Assembly (NCBI RefSeq): GCF_902498065.1
Contig: NZ_CABVIR010000001.1
Span: 682,001-746,000, forward strand
Direction: 5' to 3'
Origin: Pseudomonas fluorescens
Lineage (GTDB): Bacteria; Pseudomonadota; Gammaproteobacteria; Pseudomonadales; Pseudomonadaceae
Length of the DNA stretch: 64,000 bases
This document shows, piece by piece, positions 8,182-15,710 of this stretch. Within the stretch, counting starts at the first letter, position 1, and each line of letters opens with the position of its first letter. Made by a program: the position numbers and the translations under genes. Under the pieces are notes generated by a model that had not been told where the DNA came from, did no database searches, and saw only the letters and a program-made list of their open reading frames with translations.

Positions 8182-9123
8182 TCACTCGTCAATGTAGCGC
8201 ACCGCTGTCGCCGGCGTGCGCCGCACCTGCAATTCGAAAATGTCAGGGCGCGCGTAATGTCCAGTAACGTCGAGCGCCCGTCGCGCCGGCGCTACCAGTG
8301 TGATGTCGATGTCCGCATACAAAATGCCGGTCTCCCGGTGCAATGGACCGGCCACGATCCGGCCTTGCGGATTGACCACCACCGAGTCGCCGTCGTTGAT
8401 CCATTCATCCTGGTCGGGAAACAGTTGCGTACGCGCCGGGAAGTCGTCAGGGACGTCACTGCCGCGCAGCACGGTGCCGCTGCCGAGCACCCAACAGCGG
8501 CCTTCTAGCGCAATGTGACGCATCGTGCTGATCCAGCCATCGCCCGTGTCATACGTGGGCGCGACGTAGATTTCCACCCCTTGCGCGTACAGTGAATAGC
8601 GGGCCAGCGGCATGTAGTTTTCCCAGCAAATGAGCGTACCCACGCGGCCGACCGATGTATCGACTGTACGCAACCCGGAGGCATCACCGAAGCCATGCAC
8701 CATGCGCTCGGGGTTCGTGGGCATCAGCTTGCGGTGTCGGTTGAGGAGTGCGCCGTCCGTGCCGATAACGACTACGCTGTTATAGAGTGTGCCGCCACCC
8801 GTTTGCCGGTCGCATTCATTGATGCCACACACGATCGTTACGGCATGAACCCTGGCGGCCTCGCACAATTCGCTCAGGTCACCGTTCGCGATATCGACCG
8901 CATTGGCCAGCAGCCGGGTGTGCAACTGGCCCACTACAGCGCCGTCTTTTCCCGCCGCCAGCCGCCAGATCCACGACGGGTAACCTGGAACGAACGATTC
9001 GGGCAAAACGATCAGCGAGGCTCCCGCCACCGCAGCCTCGGCGACCGCTTGCACGGCCCGGACGATCGTCGCGCCGCGATCGAGCAACACGGGCGGGCGC
9101 TGAATAATGGCTACCTTGGTCAT
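8182..9123 (-). CDS. Nitrilase (carbon-nitrogen hydrolase superfamily)
   Basis: This 313-residue cytoplasmic enzyme has the full nitrilase triad: Glu42 in VLPESFVPGYPSW, Lys132 in NRHRKLMPT and the nucleophile Cys166 in GTLICWENYMPLARY. The CWEN motif and its length point to true nitrilases (nitrile to carboxylic acid plus ammonia) rather than amidases. The upstream gene on the opposite strand encodes an HxlR regulator, and a GFA gene follows. Substrate class (aliphatic or aromatic) is not clear. Confidence 0.9.
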   Translation of the reverse strand: MTKVAIIQRPPVLLDRGATIVRAVQAVAEAAVAGASLIVLPESFVPGYPSWIWRLAAGKDGAVVGQLHTRLLANAVDIANGDLSELCEAARVHAVTIVCGINECDRQTGGGTLYNSVVVIGTDGALLNRHRKLMPTNPERMVHGFGDASGLRTVDTSVGRVGTLICWENYMPLARYSLYAQGVEIYVAPTYDTGDGWISTMRHIALEGRCWVLGSGTVLRGSDVPDDFPARTQLFPDQDEWINDGDSVVVNPQGRIVAGPLHRETGILYADIDITLVAPARRALDVTGHYARPDIFELQVRRTPATAVRYIDE

Positions 9124-9226
9124 GGCGTTCTCCTTTGACGGATGGCTTTCGAGGTTTCAGCGTGCGCGGGGCGAAGTGGCGGGGCTAGTTCAAAATCTGA
9201 AGCGTTTCAATTGCGGAGCCCAGGCG

Positions 9227-9916
9227 ATGGATGAAAGCTACGGTCAGTTCTGTACAGTCGCACGCGGTGCCGAAGCCCTGTGCGAGCGCTGGACACCATT
9301 GGTCGTGCGCGAGCTGTTGTGCGGTAGTAAACGCTTCAACGAACTGCACCGGGGCGTCCCCCGAATGTCCACCAGCCTTTTGGCACAGCGGCTGCGCCAT
9401 CTGGAAGAAATGGGCGTCGTACGCCGCACGGCCACAGGCAAAGTCTGGGAGTACAGTCTGACCGCAGCGGGCGAGGAACTGCGCCCCATCATCATGGCAC
9501 TGGGTCATTGGGGGGCGCGCTGGATCGGCAGTCGTCTGCGCGATGACGAACTCGACGCAGGCCTTCTCATGTGGGATGTGCGTCGGTTCGTGCGCATCGA
9601 AACGTTCCCGCCCCGACCGGTGGTCATCCACTTCAAATTCCGCGACGCTCGCCCCGGCGAACAAGCGTGGTGGCTCGTGGTCGAGGAGGGTGTGGCAGAC
9701 CTGTGCCGCGACGACCCCGGACGCGAACTGACCCTGATCGTGGACTCCAGCGTGCGAGCATTGACCGAAGTGTGGGTGGGTGACCGCACACCGCGTGAGG
9801 TGCTTCAGTCTCGGGAGTTGTGTGTGTATGGCGCGGTGAAGGATGCGCAAAGCTTATGGCGCTGGCTTGGCACGAGTGCGTTTGCGGGCACTCGGAGTGC
9901 ATCGGTGACTCGGTAA
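9227..9916 (+). CDS. HxlR family transcriptional regulator with C-terminal SCP2-like domain
   Basis: This is a 229-residue protein. Residues 5-100 are an HxlR winged helix (CTVARGAEALCERWTPLVVRELLCGSKRFNELHRG, TSLLAQRLRHLEEMGVV). The C-terminal half (about 120-215) is a separate alpha/beta domain resembling the sterol-carrier-like extension found in some HxlR proteins. HxlR proteins sense aldehydes, thiols or quinones. The ATG at 9227 is at the domain start; upstream in-frame residues overlap the nitrilase promoter. It is divergent from the nitrilase/GFA pair and probably controls it. Confidence 0.82.
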   Translation: MDESYGQFCTVARGAEALCERWTPLVVRELLCGSKRFNELHRGVPRMSTSLLAQRLRHLEEMGVVRRTATGKVWEYSLTAAGEELRPIIMALGHWGARWIGSRLRDDELDAGLLMWDVRRFVRIETFPPRPVVIHFKFRDARPGEQAWWLVVEEGVADLCRDDPGRELTLIVDSSVRALTEVWVGDRTPREVLQSRELCVYGAVKDAQSLWRWLGTSAFAGTRSASVTR

Positions 9917-10224
9917 TCTCCCCGGGGCCCGAATCACGTTGACTGTTTGGAGTCACACGATGTTGAAGGTACTTTTCATGTAGCCAGAACCGACTGCAAA
10001 GCCCCACGGCTGACCAACATTTTGCTGCTTGGCCGGCTGTGGAAACTGCGTCGGCGGGGATCAGCAATGATGCGCATGTTCCAGTCAGCCTGGCGTTGTT
10101 GCAGTGGGCTGATCTGGAATTTGTCATGGCGCGGACTCATCGCAACAAACTGGTGGCTCGATTTGGTTCGGAGCTGGCGGACACGCTTGTTGTTTGTTCT
10201 TCCGCGCGTGGAGATCAATGCCAT
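9917..10224. other. Intergenic, no gene seen
   Basis: This stretch of 308 bases contains only open frames without ribosome binding sites or recognisable sequence (including 9976-10224 minus and 9947-10240 plus). I see no repeat or hairpin of note. Confidence 0.5.
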
Positions 10225-10542
10225 TCACTCAGACTGTTGAGCTGTCCAATGTCTCATTTCTTCGGCGATGAAGTGGGTTACCAGGTCGCGGAACATTTTT
10301 TCGATTGCATCCGGGCTCAAGCCTGCTTCCGTGGCCCAATCGCGACGTGTCACCAGCATGGAAGCGAATCGCTGCGAAGCCTGTACCGAGGCCGCAGAGG
10401 TCTTGAACTTCGAAGCCGCGAGTACGTATTGGAATCGTCTTCCTAACAACGTGATAACGGCCTGATCCAGGGCATCAATCTCGCGCCGGATGTCCTCCAT
10501 ACCTGCGCAATTTGCGGGCTGAATCTGATTTATGACGTCCAT
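10225..10542 (-). CDS. Isochorismate pyruvate lyase / chorismate mutase type II (PchB-like)
   Basis: This is a 105-residue all-helical AroQ-fold protein. The sequence MEDIRREIDALDQAVITLLG, then RRFQYVLAASKFK and HFIAEEMRHW closely follows PchB of P. aeruginosa, keeping the N-terminal Arg, the GRR arginine and the KFK lysine that line the active site. PchB converts isochorismate to salicylate plus pyruvate and has weak chorismate mutase activity. The ATG at 10542 follows an AAAGGAG site. No isochorismate synthase (pchA) or pyochelin gene is adjacent, so its pathway is not visible here. Confidence 0.82.
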   Translation of the reverse strand: MDVINQIQPANCAGMEDIRREIDALDQAVITLLGRRFQYVLAASKFKTSAASVQASQRFASMLVTRRDWATEAGLSPDAIEKMFRDLVTHFIAEEMRHWTAQQSE

Positions 10543-10670
10543 GTAGAAAGCTCCTTTTGCTAAGAAAATAATAAATAGTCCGAGTTCGACCCTTTGTCGC
10601 CTCCCCACTGATCACACCTTCAAGGGTGTTTACTTCTAGTAAGACCTTTGTCTTTACAGAGAAGAGCGCG

Positions 10671-11015
10671 ATGAGCAACGAACAGGTGGCCCCTGAAACG
10701 AAAGGGGTGGCGGTGAAGTTACTGGCAACGGTCGACCTCGGTCCTGAAATCGAGGGCATGACAGGGCGCCAACTTAGAATGCGTTTGGTGACGATCGATC
10801 CCGGAGGCGTCTTCGGGCCGATTCACAACCATAAAGACAGACCAGGCACCGTCTACATACTACAAGGAATAATCACCGACCACCGAGACGGCGTCGCCAC
10901 GGACTATGGGCCGGGAGTGGGCTGGCCCGAGGACAGGAACACCACGCACTGGCTTGAGAATAGAGGAACAATGGCGGCGGTGGAGATCTCGGTTGATATT
11001 GTCAGGCAAGGGTGA
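10671..11015 (+). CDS. Cupin domain-containing protein
   Basis: This 114-residue single-domain cupin has the first cupin motif at GPIHNHKDRPGTVYILQG (His-His-Glu-like metal site with the Glu replaced around PGT) and the second at NTTHWLENRG. Small cupins of this kind bind Fe, Mn or Ni, or sense small molecules. The ATG at 10671 is preceded by an AGAGAAG site, giving a start just before the structured part. It is divergent from the PchB-like gene. Substrate unknown. Confidence 0.75.
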   Translation: MSNEQVAPETKGVAVKLLATVDLGPEIEGMTGRQLRMRLVTIDPGGVFGPIHNHKDRPGTVYILQGIITDHRDGVATDYGPGVGWPEDRNTTHWLENRGTMAAVEISVDIVRQG

Positions 11016-11109
11016 GCTCGCTGGCTGCGTTTTGCTCCCGTATCCATTGCACCTTCCTGATAAGAAGTCAGAAGGTAAAAACCCTATTGAGGACGAGACA
11101 ATGAACACG

Positions 11110-11140
11110 AAAAAGCCCGGCTGATCAGGCCGGGCTTTTT
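11110..11140. terminator. Bidirectional rho-independent terminator
   Basis: aaaaagcccggc and gccgggcttttt form a 12-base stem around a short tgatca-type loop, with A and T tracts on both sides. It lies after the cupin gene and after the 3' end of the convergent repeat-protein gene. An almost identical terminator accompanies the second copy at 24546-24576. Confidence 0.92.
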
Positions 11141-11164
11141 GCGTGTTGCGGTGACGCGATTTGT

Positions 11165-11644
11165 TTATGCCGCGCGGCTTTCGATCAGGCGATCCGAGCC
11201 ACCTTCGGCAACGCGGTTTTCGATCAGGCGATCCGAGCCACCTTCGGCAACGCGGTTTTCGATCAGGCGATCCGAGCCACCTTCGGCAACGCGGTTTTCG
11301 ATCAGGCGGTCGGAGCCACCTTCTGCTACGCGGTTTTCGATCAGGCGATCCGAGCCGCCTTCAGCAACGCGGTTTTCGATCAGGCGGTCGGAGCCACCTT
11401 CAGCCACACGATTCTCGATCAGGCGATCCGAACCGCCTTCAGCCACACGATTCTCGATCAGGCGATCCGAACCGCCTTCAGCAACGCGGTTTTCGATCAG
11501 GCGATCCGAGCCACCTTCAGCCACACGACTTTCAATCAGACGATCCGAGCCGCCTTCAGCGACAACCGGGTGAGTCGAGGTAGCGGCGAAAGCGTTAACT
11601 GCAAAAACCGAGAAAGCGATGCTGAGAATGGTTTGGCGTTTCAT
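11165..11644 (-). CDS. Exported protein with ten 13-residue VAEGGSDRLIENR repeats
   Basis: This is a 159-residue protein. A signal peptide (MKRQTILSIAFSVFAVNAFA) and a seven-residue linker are followed by exactly ten copies of a 13-residue unit and a final Ala-Ala. The first and last units read VAEGGSDRLIESR, the eight inner ones VAEGGSDRLIENR; the protein repeat is otherwise perfect while the 39-base DNA units differ at synonymous sites. It is probably periplasmic or secreted. Each unit ends in Arg, so trypsin-like cleavage would release identical peptides; that is speculation. A GGAG site lies nine bases before the ATG. The paralogue at 24601-24963 has seven units. I do not recognise a function. 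Confidence 0.8.
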   Translation of the reverse strand: MKRQTILSIAFSVFAVNAFAATSTHPVVAEGGSDRLIESRVAEGGSDRLIENRVAEGGSDRLIENRVAEGGSDRLIENRVAEGGSDRLIENRVAEGGSDRLIENRVAEGGSDRLIENRVAEGGSDRLIENRVAEGGSDRLIENRVAEGGSDRLIESRAA

Positions 11645-11985
11645 GATCGTGTGCTCCGGGGTGTTTTGGGTTGGTATGGAGCAGATGTTACGCCGCGGAT
11701 TTTTTAAGAGAACTTCATTGGCGTGATGGTGACCATCGACGGCATTGATAGGGCGAGCGGCCTACCTCTGGTGAGCGTGATGAGGGTGGGGAGCACTGGC
11801 CACGGGAATGTGACAGGGCATTGATTACATTGCGTATCAACAGTAATGCGCGACAACGTCATTATCATTGCAGTCAGTGACAAATACAGTAAGCCGCATT
11901 CGACCCGCCTCGATTTCTCCAGCGGATTTACTCGCAGCGTAGGTGACGATATCAATTTTTTTACGGCGTAATTAAGGTGCCTTTC
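11645..11985. other. Divergent promoter region of repeat-protein gene and cupin gene
   Basis: The first 140 bases are shared with the upstream region of the second repeat-protein gene and should hold its promoter. The rest, up to the cupin gene, is AT-richer and contains no gene I can support. Confidence 0.5.
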
Positions 11986-12480
11986 ATGATCAAGAACATT
12001 ATGAAAACTGCTTGTCTGGCTGCACTTGTTGCCACCAGCGCAACAATGGCGTTCGCCCAGGCCCACCCATTGCCACTTGATAAGGTCGGCGCATTACATA
12101 ATGAAGACGTTGAGTGGCGCAGCTTTCCAGCCTTCCCCAAAGAAGTGAAGCTGGCTGTGGTGGCCGGCGACCCGAGTAAGCCAGCCCCCTATGTGGTAAG
12201 AGTCAAAGTGCCGAATGGCACAAAATTGATGCCCCATACACATCCTGAGGACCGCATCTACACCGTCATGTCCGGTGTTTTCTATATTGGCTTCGGCACT
12301 GTTTTCGATCCGGCCAAGCTGGTTGCTTACGGTCCAGGCAGCGTGGTGATACTTCCGGCTAATACGCCACACTTTCACTGGGCTAAATCAGGAGAGTACA
12401 TTTCACAGGTTTACGGAACGGGTCCGCTAGGCCTTGAGTATATTGATAGCCATGATGATCCACGTAATGCGTCGAAGTAA
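11986..12480 (+). CDS. Exported cupin domain-containing protein
   Basis: This 164-residue protein begins with a signal peptide (MIKNIMKTACLAALVATSATMAFAQ). The cupin core has motif 1 at LMPHTHPEDRIYTVMSGVFYIG and motif 2 at PANTPHFHWAKSG, giving a plausible two-His/Glu/His metal centre in the periplasm. The ATG at 11986 has an AAGG site eight bases upstream. The function is unknown. Confidence 0.78.
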   Translation: MIKNIMKTACLAALVATSATMAFAQAHPLPLDKVGALHNEDVEWRSFPAFPKEVKLAVVAGDPSKPAPYVVRVKVPNGTKLMPHTHPEDRIYTVMSGVFYIGFGTVFDPAKLVAYGPGSVVILPANTPHFHWAKSGEYISQVYGTGPLGLEYIDSHDDPRNASK

Positions 12481-12729
12481 GAAAGGGCTGTAGGTATCGC
12501 TCAGGATTTAATGGGTTTTAAAAGTTAGCTAGGCGGGTACCAAGACCGTTATGTACCTTCTGCGAACGACTGCAATTCGGCCAGAAGCGGTCATCGAGTG
12601 ACTACGAAATTAGGGGCGATTCAGTCTGTAGCTCGGGCGATGAAAGACTACACCGCTTTCTCTTGTACTGATCCAGGCCAGGCAGGCACGCGACCTCTAT
12701 TTATTCAGTTACCCAATTTAGCTCATGAC

Positions 12730-13284
12730 TTAGGCCCGCCACGGTGGAAGAGCCCCTTCGAAAAGTGAAAAGGCTCGACTCAGGAAACTGTTGAAGCGAG
12801 CGGCATCACGCCGCAGCCCTGCCTGTTGACCACCAATCAGGCACAGATGGGCCACCCGACCAATCACTTCAGCTTCGCCTGGCATAGGGACCAAGCGGCG
12901 GCACGTCCGTATCGCGAAGTCCAGTCGTCTTGTGTCAACACGCTGCTGAAACTCGCCTACCAACGGATCGTGCAGCGACCAGGCTCGGATGGAAACTTCC
13001 CGCCCAGGCTGTTTTTCAGCAGCAATACTCAAGTAGCGTTTCAAGATTTCGTCCGCGCTACGACCCTGCGCCGCATAAGCGAGCATGCGCTCCGTGTAGT
13101 CTTCTTCCCAAGCGGCCAGCAAGGTGCGGACAAAGTCTTCGCGATTACGGAAATGGTGATAGAACGATCCGCGGGTCACATTCAATCGACGCGATAGACT
13201 CTCGGCCGAAACACCAATATGTCCTATTTGGTCGAGGGCCTCAAAACCAGCCGCGATCCAATGGTTGCGAGTTAGTTTTCCCAC
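12730..13284 (-). CDS. TetR family transcriptional regulator
   Basis: This 184-residue repressor has a clear TetR helix-turn-helix at residues 5-50 (WIAAGFEALDQIGHIGVSAESLSRRLNVTRGSFYHHFRNREDF). The all-helical C-terminal domain is the ligand and dimer domain. It is divergent from the DJ-1/PfpI gene, and a dyad at 13310-13328 in between is a good candidate operator. The ligand is unknown. Confidence 0.9.
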   Translation of the reverse strand: MGKLTRNHWIAAGFEALDQIGHIGVSAESLSRRLNVTRGSFYHHFRNREDFVRTLLAAWEEDYTERMLAYAAQGRSADEILKRYLSIAAEKQPGREVSIRAWSLHDPLVGEFQQRVDTRRLDFAIRTCRRLVPMPGEAEVIGRVAHLCLIGGQQAGLRRDAARFNSFLSRAFSLFEGALPPWRA

Positions 13285-13309
13285 CCGTTATTTCGCTCCA
13301 TATTTAGCG

Positions 13310-13328
13310 CCATACAGACTGTGTATGG
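13310..13328. promoter_or_regulatory. Candidate TetR operator
   Basis: ccatacagactgtgtatgg is a 19-base dyad (ccatac / gtatgg around a seven-base centre) 26 bases upstream of the TetR start. Size and position fit autoregulation and control of the divergent gene. The binding is inferred. Confidence 0.5.
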
Positions 13329-13398
13329 TGCGCAACCGATTGATACGCTGCGAACACCAGCAAAGATGGCCGTTGCGTTTTGCACGCTAGCACTTTTC

Positions 13399-14052
13399 AT
13401 GGAGCTCGCCTTGAAGAAAATCGTTCTGGTTGCTTTCGACCAATTCACTGATATCGACCTATTCCTGATGTGGGACATTTTGGGTCGCAACACTGAGGAC
13501 TGGCACGTCCGGATATTGGGTTCTAGCGCTATCGTGCGATCGGCGCACGGCCTGCCTGTTTCGGTGCACGGTCCGCTTTCCGAGGCTAATAGTGCCGACG
13601 CGGTATTGTTCGTCAGCGGCAAGGAAGGGATACCCGCTGCACTTGCCGCGGCAGACTTCCTGCCGTCGTTTGAACTTGACTCCAGACGCCAGCGAATCGG
13701 CTCCATATGCGCCGGAGCTTTCATTCTCGAACGGCTCGGGCTGCTCGGCGGCCAAGCAACTACACACCCGGATGCACGATCGAGCTTGCAAGCGCCGGGA
13801 CTTGAGACCGTGGACCAGCCTCTTGTATGCCAAGGGAACGTTGCAACCGCTGGCGGATGTCTTTCGGCGCTCTATCTGGTGGGATGGTTGGTTGAATCCT
13901 GGTTCGATGTCGACAAGCGCCGTGCGACGTTGCTCCCTGTTCTGCCAGCTGGCCAGCAAGAGCTCTATGATGCCTTGATCGGGCTCAGTATCCGACAAGG
14001 AAACGTTGGCGCCTCGCTCACTGGGACCGCGTGCCGCGGCCCCTTAGCTTAA
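13399..14052 (+). CDS. DJ-1/PfpI family protein
   Basis: This protein of about 217 residues has the DJ-1/PfpI fold. It begins KKIVLVAFDQFTDIDLFLMWDIL and carries the nucleophile cysteine in RIGSICAGAFILERLGLLGG. The isonitrile hydratase-like and AraC-associated DJ-1 subgroups look similar. The start is uncertain: ATG 13399 has no good binding site, while TTG 13411 has GGAG six bases upstream. The last 17 codons run through a degenerate attC-like site, so the C-terminus may be a replacement produced by cassette recombination. TetR divergent upstream. Confidence 0.75.
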   Translation: MELALKKIVLVAFDQFTDIDLFLMWDILGRNTEDWHVRILGSSAIVRSAHGLPVSVHGPLSEANSADAVLFVSGKEGIPAALAAADFLPSFELDSRRQRIGSICAGAFILERLGLLGGQATTHPDARSSLQAPGLETVDQPLVCQGNVATAGGCLSALYLVGWLVESWFDVDKRRATLLPVLPAGQQELYDALIGLSIRQGNVGASLTGTACRGPLA

Positions 14053-14061
14053 TCGTTAAGC
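13998..14061 (+). repeat. Degenerate attC-like recombination site (A)
   Basis: The right end gttaagc fits the GTTRRRY core, and the centre (ctcgctcactgggaccgcgt) matches that of site D at 15634-15708. The left core (aggaaac) departs from RYYYAAC. It overlaps the end of the DJ-1 gene. It is read as a decayed integron cassette site. Confidence 0.5.
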
Positions 14062-14152
14062 GTCAAGGAGCCGTCCGATTATCCTGCAGCAGCCAGGTTC
14101 CTCGACGAAATGACAAACCAAGTGACTAACACGACGAGTCAAGGAGAGATTG

Positions 14153-14473
14153 ATGAGCGCATATCTGGTTGCCAACTTCGAACTCACGAAGCCGGATGGC
14201 TTTAAATCTTATGTCCCCGCCGTCTTTCCGACGCTTGAAGCGCACGGCGCAGAAATACTCGTAGCCGATTATGAATCGGAACCGTTAGAGGGTGAACCAG
14301 GCTCGATGACGGTCGTTATTCGATTCAAATCAAAGGAAGCGCTTAATAGTTAGTACCACTCACCCGAGTACCAAAAGATCATTCATCTGTGCACAGACAA
14401 CTCAAAAGGAATTGCTGTTACGGTGGAAGAATTGGACTTAGAGAAGAATCTCCGTCTGCTGGAAACGATGTGA
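14153..14473 (+). pseudogene. DUF1330 family protein interrupted by an in-frame TAG
   Basis: An ATG after an AAGGAGAG site starts a DUF1330-type ferredoxin-like domain (SAYLVANFELTKPDGFKSY, EPLEGEPGSMTVVIRFKSKEAL). It is cut by TAG at 14351-14353. The same frame continues for 40 codons (YHSPEYQKIIHL, GIAVTVEELDL) to a TGA at 14471. Family members have Trp-Tyr at this place (WYxSPEYQ), so the stop is best explained by one TGG to TAG change. It is a cassette gene between attC sites A and B. The 66-residue product is probably non-functional. Confidence 0.8.
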
Positions 14474-14478
14474 ATGAC

Positions 14479-14533
14479 GCCTAACCAGCCGTTGGAGCGG
14501 ACGCCTCCGGCGTCGCTCAACGGCGCGTTAGAC
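14479..14533 (+). repeat. attC-like integron recombination site (B)
   Basis: gcctaac and gttagac fit the RYYYAAC and GTTRRRY cores. Between them, gccgttggagcggacgc and gcgtcgctcaacggc form an imperfect hairpin with single unpaired G residues on one arm, the asymmetry typical of attC sites. Length 55 bases. It lies directly after the broken DUF1330 gene. Confidence 0.85.
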
Positions 14534-14561
14534 CTCAGAACCCAACCACTGGATCGCACAC

Positions 14562-15107
14562 ATGCCAACCCAACAGCATCGCGCAACGCCGGTATCGCTT
14601 CCTCCGGAGTCGGCAATTGCCAGAGCCTACGCATCGACGAATCTTGCTGATGCTTACTCAATCGAGCTTCCGCCCGGAGCGTCGACCAATCCCGAACTGT
14701 TGGCGAGGTTCATCTTCTCCCAGCAAGCACTGTGGGTCAGCAGCCTCATGGCAGTCCGAGATGCGGTGGTCGGCAGATTCGGCCTCAAAACTGCCAAGCA
14801 ACTTTCGTCACTTGGTGCGGAGAGCGAGACAGGCCGCGTCGGCATCTTCAGGATCTACGGCACAAGCCCGACCGAAGTTATCCTTGGAGAAGACGACAAG
14901 CACCTGGACTTCAGGCTCTCCGTCCTCTGTTCCAATCAGCCGTCGGCGGGAGGCAAACGTCACCTGACTCTGTCAACCGTGGTCCATTGCCACAACCGCC
15001 TGGGTCGTCTCTATATTCTTGTCATCGCCCCGTTCCACCGCTTGGTCGTTCAATCCAATCTCCGTCGTGCCGCACGAATCGGCTGGCCAATGGCCGCGGA
15101 GGCGTGA
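14562..15107 (+). CDS. DUF2867 domain-containing protein (cassette gene)
   Basis: This 181-residue soluble protein resembles DUF2867: an N-terminal NLADAYSIELPPGASTNPELLARFIF segment, VGIFRIYGTSPTEVILGEDDKHLDFRLSVL and STVVHCHNRLGRLYILVIAPFHRLVV near the end, where the family has its conserved PFHR motif. Its function is unknown. It begins 28 bases after attC B and ends 35 bases before attC C, the compact layout of an integron cassette. No good Shine-Dalgarno site precedes the ATG, also common in cassettes. Confidence 0.75.
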   Translation: MPTQQHRATPVSLPPESAIARAYASTNLADAYSIELPPGASTNPELLARFIFSQQALWVSSLMAVRDAVVGRFGLKTAKQLSSLGAESETGRVGIFRIYGTSPTEVILGEDDKHLDFRLSVLCSNQPSAGGKRHLTLSTVVHCHNRLGRLYILVIAPFHRLVVQSNLRRAARIGWPMAAEA

Positions 15108-15142
15108 GCGAAACTCCCAGTCGCCATGCGCAGCCCACTGAG

Positions 15143-15223
15143 GTCTAACCAGTCGTTCGAGCGGGATGCGCCTTTTGCGGGCTTCGCCCGCTTCATGCGC
15201 GCCCCTCAACCCGGTCGTTAGGC
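15143..15223 (+). repeat. attC-like integron recombination site (C)
   Basis: gtctaac and gttaggc fit the two attC cores. The interior (tcgttcgagcgggatgcgcc ... gcgcgcccctcaacccgg) can fold as an imperfect hairpin with a second small hairpin (gcgggcttcgcccgc) at its tip. Length 81 bases. It separates the DUF2867 gene from the next membrane-protein gene. Confidence 0.85.
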
Positions 15224-15260
15224 CCACTCATTCCACCTTACCGTTACGGAGCATAAGACA

Positions 15261-15623
15261 TTGTCAAACATCGTCGCATGGACCCTGTTCGCCTTGGGCG
15301 TCTTTCATATTCCATTCGGTATTATCAAGTTCAAAACAGCATTCGCCGAAGCCGTGAGCGCCGGCTTCGTCGACCAGTTCAGAGCGCATGAAGTTCGGCG
15401 TACTGCACTGTGGTTTACCATTTTGGGGCCGCTTTTGATGCTCGCCGGGCACGCAGCCATTCATGCCGTATCAGTTGGCGACCTCGCACTACTCAAAATC
15501 GTTGGCATCTACGTGCTCATCACCTCAATCATTTGCGTCATTGCCGTTCCAAAATCAGGGTTCTGGGCAACGCTCCTGGTCTCTCCGCTGCTCATCGCGG
15601 CGGGGTACGGTTTGCTTCCTTAA
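15261..15623 (+). CDS. Small four-helix membrane protein (cassette gene, DUF6463-like)
   Basis: This is a 120-residue inner-membrane protein with four hydrophobic helices: IVAWTLFALGVFHIPFGII, LWFTILGPLLMLAGHAAI, LKIVGIYVLITSIICVIAV and FWATLLVSPLLIAAGYGLL. It starts with TTG at 15261. It resembles the DUF6463 family. The function is unknown. It lies between attC C and attC D, all in the same direction, as expected of a cassette. Confidence 0.7.
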   Translation: MSNIVAWTLFALGVFHIPFGIIKFKTAFAEAVSAGFVDQFRAHEVRRTALWFTILGPLLMLAGHAAIHAVSVGDLALLKIVGIYVLITSIICVIAVPKSGFWATLLVSPLLIAAGYGLLP

Positions 15624-15633
15624 GCGCATCAAT

Positions 15634-15708
15634 GCCCAACAAACGGTTCAAATCGCTCGCTCCGCTCACTGGGACCGCGTACTGCGGGCCAGAACCTGAA
15701 CGTTAGAC
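15634..15708 (+). repeat. attC-like integron recombination site (D)
   Basis: gcccaac and gttagac fit the attC cores. The interior contains ggttcaaatcgctcgct, ctcactgggaccgcgt and gggccagaacctgaac; the outer parts pair as an imperfect stem. Length 75 bases. The centre matches degenerate site A. Confidence 0.85.
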
Positions 15709-15710
15709 GC

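Larger units (their letters stand above)
11103..11787. repeat. Long direct repeat, copy 1 (tandem-repeat gene with flanks)
   Basis: This segment reappears in the same orientation at 24539-25104. It carries a bidirectional terminator, the 13-residue-repeat gene and about 140 bases upstream of it. Apart from three extra 39-base units here, the flanks differ at only a few positions. Similarity stops near 11787. Confidence 0.9.

Noticed and set aside
9947-10446. Overlapping plus-strand frames upstream of and antisense to the PchB-like gene
   Set aside because: The minus strand encodes a clear PchB-like protein; the rest has no supporting features.
11165-11560. Regular 39-base repeats that could be taken for a CRISPR or other DNA repeat array
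   Set aside because: The repeats are contiguous without spacers, multiples of three, and encode a perfect 13-residue unit after a signal peptide; the variation is synonymous.
11139-11573. Plus-strand open frames full of SIRRSEPPSATRF-type repeats
   Set aside because: They are antisense readings of the repeat-protein gene; the minus strand has the signal peptide, ribosome binding site and synonymous variation.
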